17,782 nucleotides of DNA from an uncultured Collinsella sp. (lineage in GTDB: Bacteria > Actinomycetota > Coriobacteriia > Coriobacteriales > Coriobacteriaceae), in the NCBI GenBank assembly GCA_900547505.1, contig URGY01000015.1, positions 1 through 17,782 of the forward strand, given 5' to 3'. The notes beneath the pieces are model-generated. The model worked only from the letters and a program-made list of their open reading frames with translations. It ran no database searches and was not told the origin of the DNA. A program made the translations under genes and the position numbers. Within the stretch, counting starts at the first letter, position 1; each line of letters opens with the position of its first letter. Shown here piece by piece: positions 8,001 through 13,559 of this stretch.

Positions 8001-8349
8001 CCTGGAATGACGGCACCTCAGCGTAGTCGTAGGTTAAGCCTTCGCCGCCGGTGCGGCCCTGTGGTGCGCCCAGGCGGACCTCGGGCTGGCCCTCGATATT
8101 GCAGATGAAGCTGTACCAGATGAGACAGGGCTCGGTGCACTCAAGCTCTACGGTAAATATGCCGTCGCCCTCGTGCGTCATGGGATACCGAGACTCACCG
8201 ATCTCATCGACCCAGGTGCGCAGCGTAAGCGTTGCCTGGTTGGGGTCGGCATCCTCCAGAATCACGGAGAGCGAAAGGGTAGTTCCTGTGGTCACAGCGC
8301 CAAACGGAGTGCGAAACTGCGGCAGACGGCTGTTGTGTATCAATCTCAT
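5053..8349 (-). CDS. GH13-GH77 fusion: alpha-amylase/pullulanase-type hydrolase fused to 4-alpha-glucanotransferase
   Basis: This 1098-residue protein joins two complete enzymes. Residues about 1-120 form a beta-rich N-domain like those of neopullulanase/cyclomaltodextrinase. Residues about 130-635 form a GH13 domain with DGVFNH (region I), GWRLDVADE (nucleophile Asp351), LLGEVWED (acid/base Glu380) and SSHDRPR (Asp455). Residues about 645-1098 form a GH77 amylomaltase (MalQ/DPE) with RYWQVLPVNPTDFFRSPYAG, GDIPMYVSDDSADAW, RLDHFLGF (nucleophile Asp908), IAEDLG (acid/base Glu954) and STHDTSTLAGW (Asp1003). No signal peptide is visible, so it is probably cytoplasmic. It likely trims or debranches glycogen outer chains and disproportionates maltodextrins; the exact GH13 specificity is an inference. 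It lies downstream of glgA with its own 430-bp upstream region. The ribosome-binding site before the ATG is weak (GGAC). Confidence 0.93.
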   Translation of the reverse strand: MRLIHNSRLPQFRTPFGAVTTGTTLSLSVILEDADPNQATLTLRTWVDEIGESRYPMTHEGDGIFTVELECTEPCLIWYSFICNIEGQPEVRLGAPQGRTGGEGLTYDYAEVPSFQVTVYKHRENRPTWYERGMVYQIFPDRYARDEHWRERTLAEVEKPRKGIQRRMVEDWNEPPVYERAEDGSIKTWDFYGGSLKGIQEDLPRIAELGFTAIYLNPIFEAASNHRYDTADYTKIDPILGTEQDFTELCEAAEKLGISIILDGVFNHTGDDSIYFNRYGNYPGVGAWQSEDSPWRDAFYFHEDGSYDCWWGVGNMPAINESSELVRERLLGKDGVIRKWLRAGAHGWRLDVADELSDDFLTEIKKAVLAEKPDALLLGEVWEDASNKISYGHLRRYLQGSELDSAMDYPFRDMVIGFLMGYKNAYQAAEDIETLRENYPREALSCALNLLSSHDRPRIISVLGGGPDESQLPECERSKWRLDENSMGLAKSRFWLATLMQMTFPGVPSIYYGDEYGLEGLTDPGNRRTMPTKEDLHDFDTFAIVKNASAVRRALPFMIDGEIKAFALNDEVLAYNRTGKDGESATVIINRSLRNSHRVTIPALGECASDVISGHECEIHNGTVTLDLYPLGSSIIYHHAEQRLQEPLDHGAGVVCHITSVPTDDGKPGTIGAPTRRFIDHLAAMGMRYWQVLPVNPTDFFRSPYAGPSAFAGNIDLLPESHEELAADFETWKARGGEDADPLYTAFKHRNADWLEKYCVYMAVKKYFEGESRHDWPEDVARYNEHLIDDKRFHNEAELQAYMQYRFDLAWCELMNYAHKKGIEVIGDIPMYVSDDSADAWSEPENFWLSDTGKAIEISGAPPDNFAPEGQVWGNPTFRWDHMKQNGYSWWMDRLRRAFSLYDRVRLDHFLGFHSYFSIPAGKACADGRWLAGPGKDLFQTAYDELGPLNFIAEDLGYLTPGVRAMASTCGFPGMDVLEFSDYDVRCGVHPTPGKILYTSTHDTSTLAGWCTRSFAGGDEPSGVEVAAKLMSDALASDAPLVMMPLQDVLGLGDDARMNVPGVATGNWTWQADEADIAAAENKTAQLLRNNHRFWGEA

Positions 8350-8372
8350 AGTACGGTCCAGTTCAATAGAAT

Positions 8373-8390
8373 CATGGCCTGCTGGCCATG
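8373..8390. promoter_or_regulatory. Perfect small palindrome in the 5' leader of the GH13-GH77 gene
   Basis: CATGGCC (8373-8379), a 4-nt spacer, and GGCCATG (8384-8390) form a perfect inverted repeat 24 bp upstream of the start codon. It could be a repressor operator for maltodextrin control or an mRNA hairpin near the ribosome-binding site. The sequence alone does not decide between them. Confidence 0.35.
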
Positions 8391-8558
8391 GGCTTTACGC
8401 ACAGGATGTAAGTATATCTGTTGTACACAGGCTGTATAAACAACATCCGTTTACCATCGGCGAACGGTTGTCCTAGAAAATCGTTTTACCACTCAAATTA
8501 TCGCGATATCCGAAATAGCCTAGACTGATACTATTTTTAGCCAAACAAAAGTACTTCG

Positions 8559-8686
8559 GTTTACTACGACGAATTGAATGATCTTAACCACGGTCATTTT
8601 GGTGATATTAAAACCGCAGGTAGAAGCGTTGCCAATTTTTTAGATTACTCGCTGTGGTCGGCCGGAGCCATTTTGTCGTAGTAAAC
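8559..8686. repeat. 128-bp segment bounded by 12-bp inverted repeats
   Basis: GTTTACTACGAC at 8559-8570 recurs as its exact reverse complement at 8675-8686. The 104 bp between them hold no supported gene. The pattern fits either a small non-autonomous element or a pair of protein-binding sites. No target-site duplication is evident outside the repeats. Confidence 0.5.
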
Positions 8687-8717
8687 TGGCCCTCTTTTTA
8701 ATACATAAGTTCAACCA

Positions 8718-8750
8718 AAAAGAGGGCGCCTGGTTGGGACGCCCTCTTTT
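8718..8750. terminator. Strong intrinsic terminator ending the glg operon
   Basis: A perfect 11-bp stem (8718-8728 with 8740-8750) with an 11-nt loop is flanked by A/T tracts. On the minus strand it reads into a run of five or more T residues, ideal for terminating after the glgA stop about 30 bp upstream. It is also T-flanked on the plus strand, so it may work both ways. Confidence 0.88.
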
Positions 8751-8779
8751 GCTTTAAGGATTAAGTTTAATCGTCCGGA

Positions 8780-11080
8780 TTAGCGGCGCTTGCGGGTGGC
8801 AGTTGCCTTGCGGACGGAGGTCTTCTTGGTCGGGGCCTTTTCCTCGACCGGAGTGGCGGGGGAGACCGGGGCCTCCTTGGCGGGCTTGGGCTTGGCCTTT
8901 ACCTCGGCCTTGGGCTCCTCTTTGGCGGCAGCAGGCTTGACCTCGGCGGCCTTCGGCGCCGGCTTGGCCTTTACTGCGGGCTTGGCCTCGGCCTTAGCCT
9001 CCGCCTTTGGAGCAGCAGCCTTGGTCGTGGTCTTTTTGGCCGTCGTCGCAGTGCGCTTGCGCGTGGTGGTCTTGGCGGCCGGCTTGGCCTCGACGGTTGC
9101 CTCAGCATTGGACTCGGCGGGCGTCTCCTCGACTTTGGCGGCCGGCTTTGCGGCTGCCTTGGTCGTGGCGGGCTTCGCGGTCGTTGACTTGGTTGCCGTG
9201 GTCTTCTTGGCTGCCGTTGACTTTTTGGCGGTCGTGGTCGCCTTCTTAGCAGCGGTCTTTGCCGGAACCTTGGCGGCCGGCTTGGCCACGGCGACCTCGG
9301 CCTTTACCTCGGGAGTAGCCTCGGCTTCTGCGGCCTTCTTGGCAGCGGCGGTCGTGCGCTTGCGCGTGCTCGTTGTCTTGGCAGCGGTGGTCTTTGTTGC
9401 CGCCGCCTTGGTCGCTGTGACCTTCTTGGCCGTCGTCTTACGAGTCGCGGTCTTCTTAACTGCGGGCTTGGCCTCGGCCTTTGCCTCAGGAGCAACCTCA
9501 GCCTTCACCTCAGGGTCGGCCTTTGCGGGCTCAGCTTCAACCGGCTTCTCCTCGGCCTTGGGCTCCGACTCAGCAACAGCCTCAGACTCGTCGACAACCG
9601 CCGTCGGCCTTTCAATCTCTGGATGCATAAAGAAGTACAGGTCCAGATACTTGTCGGCCGAGCGCGTCCAGCTAAAGTCCTGGCTCATAGCCTGCGTGAC
9701 CAGCTGGTTCCAGGCCTCGCGGTTGTCCCAGAACAGGCGGGCCGCGCGGAACACCGCGTCGCCCATCTCGTCGCCGTTAAAGTTGCTAAACGAGAAGCCC
9801 GTTCCCTCGCCGGTAAACTCGTTGTACGGGATCACGGTGTCCTTCAGGCCGCCGGTCTCGCGCACGATGGGCAGGGTACCGTAGCGCATGGCGATAATCT
9901 GCGACAGGCCGCAGGGCTCAAACTTCGAAGGCATCAGGAACATGTCGGCGGCAGCATACATGCGCTGCGACAGTGCCGGATCGAACTCGATGCGAGCCGC
10001 CATGGTGCCGGGGTACTTGTCCTGGAAGTAGCGCAGGCCGTCCTCGTAGTCGCGGTCGCCGGTGCCCAGCACCGCCACCTGCACGCCGCCGGCCAGGATG
10101 CGGTCGAGCGCGTACATGACCAGGTCTAGGCCCTTCTGGCGCGTCAGACGCGTGACCATCACCATGAGCGGACGGTCGTCGCGAACCTCGAGCCCCAGCT
10201 CTTCCTGCAGCTTGGCCTTGCATACGGCCTTGCCGGAACGGTCCTCCACGGTGTAGTTGGCGGCAATGCGCTTGTCGGTCGCCGGGTCAAAGCCCGCGAC
10301 GTCGATGCCATTCAAAATGCCCTGCAGCGCGTACGAACGCTCGCGCAGCACGCCGTCCAGGCCCTCGCCAAACTCGGGCGTCTGGATCTCGTTGGCATAG
10401 GTAGGGCTCACCGTGGTGATGGCGTCGGCATAGCGCAGCGCGCCCAGCATGTAGTTGATGCTGCAGGCGTCGCAACGCAACTGCGAGGCGGCCGCAGGAA
10501 TATGCGCCACACCCAGGATGTCCTCCATCACGGTGTCGCTAAACTGGCCCTGGAACGCCACGTTGTGGATCGAGAACACGGTCTTAACGCGGTCATACAG
10601 CGGCAGGCCCTGGTAGAACTCGCGCAAAAACACGGGCGCCAGCGCCGTCTGCCAGTCGTTGCAGTGCAGGATGTCGCACTCAAAGCCGGCCGGCAGGTGC
10701 TGCAGGCTCTCGGTGATGGCCTTGGAGAAGAACGCAAAGCGCTCGCCGTCATCAAAAAAGCCGTACGGATAGTCGCGCGCAAAGTAGCGCTCGTTGTCGA
10801 TGAACATATAGGTGACGCCGTCGTGCTCGAGTTTCTCGAGTCCGCAGTACTCATTGCGCCAGCCCAGGCTAACGTAAAAGTCGGAGAAGTGCTCCATCTG
10901 CGCCTTGTACTCGTCCTTGATGGTGGCATACTTGGGCACCATCACGATGACTTCGGCGCCGGCGCGCACAAGCGCCGCAGGCAGCGAGCCCGCCACGTCG
11001 CCCAAGCCACCGGTCTTCACAAACGGTGCGCACTCGGCCGAGGCAAACACGATCTGCATCTTTTTGCTGGAATCAGCCAT
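8780..11080 (-). CDS. glgA: Glycogen synthase (GT5) with a histone H1-like C-terminal tail
   Basis: GlgA adds glucose from ADP-glucose to the non-reducing ends of glycogen chains. The catalytic part covers residues 1 to about 490 and is a full GT5 synthase: KTGGLGD (22-28, ADP-glucose binding), HCNDWQTA, FEPCGL (Glu388, equivalent to Glu377 in E. coli) and ETGGL. About 270 further residues follow. They begin acidic, become rich in Lys, Ala, Thr and Pro with AAKK/TAKK repeats and TRKR boxes, and end in RKRR. Usual bacterial GlgA stops at about 480 residues, so the tail is a large extension. The start at 11080 has GGGAG 5 nt upstream; the in-frame ATG at 11092 has no ribosome-binding site and would add MGDN. 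It is the last gene before the operon terminator. Confidence 0.95.
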   Translation of the reverse strand: MADSSKKMQIVFASAECAPFVKTGGLGDVAGSLPAALVRAGAEVIVMVPKYATIKDEYKAQMEHFSDFYVSLGWRNEYCGLEKLEHDGVTYMFIDNERYFARDYPYGFFDDGERFAFFSKAITESLQHLPAGFECDILHCNDWQTALAPVFLREFYQGLPLYDRVKTVFSIHNVAFQGQFSDTVMEDILGVAHIPAAASQLRCDACSINYMLGALRYADAITTVSPTYANEIQTPEFGEGLDGVLRERSYALQGILNGIDVAGFDPATDKRIAANYTVEDRSGKAVCKAKLQEELGLEVRDDRPLMVMVTRLTRQKGLDLVMYALDRILAGGVQVAVLGTGDRDYEDGLRYFQDKYPGTMAARIEFDPALSQRMYAAADMFLMPSKFEPCGLSQIIAMRYGTLPIVRETGGLKDTVIPYNEFTGEGTGFSFSNFNGDEMGDAVFRAARLFWDNREAWNQLVTQAMSQDFSWTRSADKYLDLYFFMHPEIERPTAVVDESEAVAESEPKAEEKPVEAEPAKADPEVKAEVAPEAKAEAKPAVKKTATRKTTAKKVTATKAAATKTTAAKTTSTRKRTTAAAKKAAEAEATPEVKAEVAVAKPAAKVPAKTAAKKATTTAKKSTAAKKTTATKSTTAKPATTKAAAKPAAKVEETPAESNAEATVEAKPAAKTTTRKRTATTAKKTTTKAAAPKAEAKAEAKPAVKAKPAPKAAEVKPAAAKEEPKAEVKAKPKPAKEAPVSPATPVEEKAPTKKTSVRKATATRKRR

Positions 11081-11103
11081 ATTGTCTCCCATGTTGTTAT
11101 TCG

Positions 11104-11139
11104 AGAATAGCCGCCAGGCGCGAACCGGGCGGCTATTCT
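11104..11139. repeat. 12-bp stem hairpin between glgD and glgA
   Basis: Perfect 12-bp arms (11104-11115 with 11128-11139) enclose a 12-nt loop in the 90-bp glgD-glgA gap. No T run follows on the minus strand, so it is unlikely to be a full terminator. An mRNA stabilising or processing hairpin, or a REP-like element, fits better. Confidence 0.7.
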
Positions 11140-11170
11140 ACATGTTACGAGCGATGTTGCGGTGCCAACG

Positions 11171-12298
11171 TTAACGCACGATCGTGGTATCGGAGGTTAA
11201 CGGAGCCTTTCCCAGCACCAGGATATTCTCGGGCGTGCCGCGAAGCTCGGTGTTGGTGGGAACCACGTTGTTCTTGTCCAGGATGGCATTCTCAACACGG
11301 GCGCCACTCTTGATGATGCAGCTCTGGTTGATGATCGAGTTGGTCACCGAGGCTCCTTCCTCGACCACAACGCCGCGCGACAGGATCGAGTTGCGCACGG
11401 TGCCCTTGATGATGCAGCCGGCCGAGATGATCGAGTTACACGCGTGGCTGCCGGTCGCATAGCGCGAAGGCGGCACGTCGTGAGCCTTGGTCAGGATCGG
11501 GCGCTCGGGATCGAAGAGCTGGTCGGCCACGGTCTGGTCGAGCAGGTCCATGCTGCGGCGATACAGCGACTTTTCGCTAAACACGCCCACGACCTCGCCC
11601 TTGTACTCGTAGCTGCACACATCGATGTTGCCAAAGTCGCCCTGGAGTGCCTCGAGCAGGTCCAGATAGTCGGCGGCCTGGTAGTGGTCGATGATCTCGA
11701 GCAGCGTCTCGCGGTTGACGATGCAGCAGTCCATGGAGGCGTTGTCGCCGTACACGACGCCGGCGCTCACGCCCGTCAGGCGGCCGTTCTCGTTAATTTC
11801 GAGTTTGGTCTCGTCATCGACGTTGTGCGTGGCCTTGCAGTACACCACGGTCATCTGGGCACCGGAGTTCTCGTGCGCGTCGATGATGGTGTTGAGGTCC
11901 ATGTTAAAGATGATGTTGGTGCCCATCATCACAACATAGGGCTTGTCAGAGCGCTGGAAGAGCGTCTTGTTGGAGATGATGTCGCGCAGCAAGAAGCGCA
12001 TGCCGCCCTTGGTGGTGCCATACGCGTTGCCGGGCACCATGAACAGGCCGCCCTTCTTGCGGTCCAGGCCCCAGTCCTTGCCCGAGCCCACGTGGTCGAT
12101 CAGCGAGCGGTAGTTGCCCGGCATGACGACGCCGACGGTCTTAATGCCGGCATTCATCATGTTGGACAGCGGGAAGTCGATCAGGCGGTAGCGGCCCAAA
12201 AACGGAACGGACGCGATGGGGCGGTCCTTGAGCAGCACGCTGCCGTAGGTCGAAGAGTAGTTAGCGGTGATATAACCGATGGCCTTGCGATTGATCAT
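11171..12298 (-). CDS. glgD: GlgD, degenerate (regulatory) subunit of ADP-glucose pyrophosphorylase
   Basis: The 375-residue protein has the same fold plan as GlgC: a nucleotidyltransferase domain (1 to about 245) and a C-terminal left-handed beta-helix. It keeps RYRLIDFPLSN, which resembles [10 protein letters not shown] in GlgC. It lacks the nucleotide-binding GGxGSRL loop, having ITANYSSTYGS instead. Where GlgC has SGDHLYRMD, it has GTNIIFNMD, so the catalytic Asp (GlgC Asp128) aligns with Asn128. This is typical of GlgD proteins of Gram-positive bacteria, which form mixed complexes with GlgC and change its activity. The start at 12298 lies 4 nt after the glgC stop with a GGGGGA Shine-Dalgarno 8 nt upstream. 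A longer in-frame start at 12337 would overlap glgC and lacks such support. Confidence 0.93.
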   Translation of the reverse strand: MINRKAIGYITANYSSTYGSVLLKDRPIASVPFLGRYRLIDFPLSNMMNAGIKTVGVVMPGNYRSLIDHVGSGKDWGLDRKKGGLFMVPGNAYGTTKGGMRFLLRDIISNKTLFQRSDKPYVVMMGTNIIFNMDLNTIIDAHENSGAQMTVVYCKATHNVDDETKLEINENGRLTGVSAGVVYGDNASMDCCIVNRETLLEIIDHYQAADYLDLLEALQGDFGNIDVCSYEYKGEVVGVFSEKSLYRRSMDLLDQTVADQLFDPERPILTKAHDVPPSRYATGSHACNSIISAGCIIKGTVRNSILSRGVVVEEGASVTNSIINQSCIIKSGARVENAILDKNNVVPTNTELRGTPENILVLGKAPLTSDTTIVR

Positions 12299-12302
12299 CG
12301 GA

Positions 12303-13451
12303 TCATTCCCCCTTCCCGATAACGACGTCATTTCCAACGACGGCCGTATCCTTGGTGGTATCGACAGAGCCGAGCTTCACGCCCTCTTCGACCGTGGAGT
12401 TCTCGCCCAAAATAGCGCGGCAGATGTGCGCACCGCTCTTAACGTGCGCACCCGGCAGCAGCACGGAGTCCTCGACCACGGCGCGCTCCTCGATAATGAC
12501 ATCGGTCGAAAGGATCGAGTGGCGAGCGGTGCCGTAGATCTTGCAGCCGTTGGAGACCAGGCAGTCGTCCAAGCGACCATCCGGACCAATGTAGTGCGGC
12601 GGACGCGTGGTGATGTTGGACATGATGGGGAAGTGCTTGTCAAACAGATCGAACTCGGGGTTGTTGCCCAGCAGGTCCATCGAGGTCTCGTGGAAGCTGG
12701 CGATGGTGCCGACGTCCTTCCAAAAGCCGTGGAACTCGTAGCTGTACAGGCGCTTGCCCTCGCCGAGCAGCTTGGGGATGATGTCCTTGCCAAAGTCGTG
12801 GCTCGAGCGCTGGTCCAGAGCGTCCTCCTTGAGCGCCTCGATCAGCACGTCTGCCGAGAAGATGTAGATGCCCATGGACGCGAGGTTCGAATCGGGCTTA
12901 TCGGGCTTCTCGGTGAACTTGGTGATGCGGCCGTCCTCGGGGTCGGTGGTCAGGATGCCAAAGCGGCTGGCCTCCTCCCACGGCACGGGCATAACGCTCA
13001 CCGTGAGGTCGGCGTTGTTCTCAATGTGCGTCTTGAGCATCTTGCGGTAGTCCATGCGATACAGGTGATCGCCCGAAAGAATCAGGACATACTTGGGGTC
13101 GTTGGCCTTGATGTAGTCAAGGTTCTGCGTGATGGCGTCTGCCGTGCCCGCATACCAGGCACCGCCGGTCTGCGTTTCGTACGGCGGCAGGATCGACACA
13201 CCGCCGTCGCGGCTGTCCAGATCCCATGCCTCTCCGGAGCCCACATAGGCATGCAGCAGGTAGGGGCGATACTGCGTCAGAACGCCCACCGTGTCGATGC
13301 CCGAGTTGGAGCAGTTGGAGAGCGAGAAGTCGATAATGCGGAACTTGCCACCAAAGCTAACCGCCGGCTTGGCGATCTTTTGGGTGAGTGCCCCCAATCG
13401 GCTGCCCTGTCCTCCTGCGAGGAGCATCGCGATGCATTCTTTCTTACTCAT
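12303..13451 (-). CDS. glgC: Glucose-1-phosphate adenylyltransferase (ADP-glucose pyrophosphorylase), catalytic subunit
   Basis: GlgC makes ADP-glucose from ATP and glucose-1-phosphate, the committed and usually allosterically controlled step of glycogen synthesis. The 382-residue sequence is intact: GGQGSRL (13-19, nucleotide loop), [15 protein letters not shown] (28-42), GTADA (102-106), [10 protein letters not shown] with catalytic Asp128, and FTEKP with Lys182, which corresponds to the glucose-1-phosphate Lys195 of E. coli. The C-terminal hexapeptide-like beta-helix follows from about residue 280. An AGGAG ribosome-binding site precedes the ATG. glgD follows after 4 nt, so the pair is co-translated, which fits a GlgC-GlgD hetero-oligomer. 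Confidence 0.97.
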   Translation of the reverse strand: MSKKECIAMLLAGGQGSRLGALTQKIAKPAVSFGGKFRIIDFSLSNCSNSGIDTVGVLTQYRPYLLHAYVGSGEAWDLDSRDGGVSILPPYETQTGGAWYAGTADAITQNLDYIKANDPKYVLILSGDHLYRMDYRKMLKTHIENNADLTVSVMPVPWEEASRFGILTTDPEDGRITKFTEKPDKPDSNLASMGIYIFSADVLIEALKEDALDQRSSHDFGKDIIPKLLGEGKRLYSYEFHGFWKDVGTIASFHETSMDLLGNNPEFDLFDKHFPIMSNITTRPPHYIGPDGRLDDCLVSNGCKIYGTARHSILSTDVIIEERAVVEDSVLLPGAHVKSGAHICRAILGENSTVEEGVKLGSVDTTKDTAVVGNDVVIGKGE

Positions 13452-13491
13452 CGATTTCTCCTTCTGTCATCGATGTTCTTAAACCCATTAG

Positions 13492-13522
13492 CGACGGGCG
13501 TGGCGCAACGTCGCGCCCGTCG
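13492..13522. repeat. Hairpin in the glgP-glgC gap
   Basis: A perfect 9-bp GC-rich stem (13492-13500 with 13514-13522) with a 13-nt loop lies in the 108-bp gap between glgP and glgC. There is no T run on the minus strand, so it is more likely an mRNA processing or differential-stability element than a terminator. Confidence 0.55.
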
Positions 13523-13559
13523 AGTAATGCCGTGCTGGCATAGGGGAGCTCGCGCGCCT

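Larger units (their letters stand above)
8350..8717. other. Non-coding region upstream of the GH13-GH77 gene
   Basis: About 370 bp without a supported gene, clearly more AT-rich than the flanking genes. It must contain the promoter of the GH13-GH77 gene, because a strong terminator closes the glg operon upstream. I see a 7-bp perfect hairpin at 8373-8390 close to the start codon, small inverted repeats around 8404-8448 (TGTTGT 8419-8424 with ACAACA 8440-8445; GGATGT 8404-8409 with ACATCC 8443-8448) that could be an operator, and a widely spaced 12-bp inverted repeat (8559-8570 and 8675-8686). On the minus strand TATACT near 8415 is a candidate -10 box, but I found no good -35. Confidence 0.55.

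Noticed and set aside
5074..8010. Long plus-strand frames opposite the GH13-GH77 gene (5074-7047 and 7069-8010)
   Set aside because: Same codon-bias shadow effect; the minus strand carries a continuous, motif-complete protein.
8578..8643. 21-codon plus-strand frame encoding a hydrophobic peptide (MILTTVILVILKPQVEALPIF spans slightly over the motif limit, so described here only as starting MILTTVILVIL)
   Set aside because: No Shine-Dalgarno, no clear promoter and no downstream gene on that strand. It could be a leader peptide or small toxin but is equally likely by chance.
8780..9598. The GlgA tail as a frameshift artefact or assembly collapse
   Set aside because: It stays in frame with the catalytic domain for about 270 codons, keeps the genome's codon preference, ends correctly before the terminator, and GlgB has an independent tail of the same type.
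8790..9884. Hydrophobic plus-strand frame opposite the GlgA tail, resembling a membrane protein
   Set aside because: Ala/Val/Leu-rich translation is the expected mirror of Lys/Ala/Thr-rich coding sequence. The minus frame is continuous with GlgA and ends at a proper stop just before a terminator.
11081..11092. Upstream ATG at 11092 as the glgA start
   Set aside because: No ribosome-binding site precedes it, while GGGAG lies 5 nt before the ATG at 11080.
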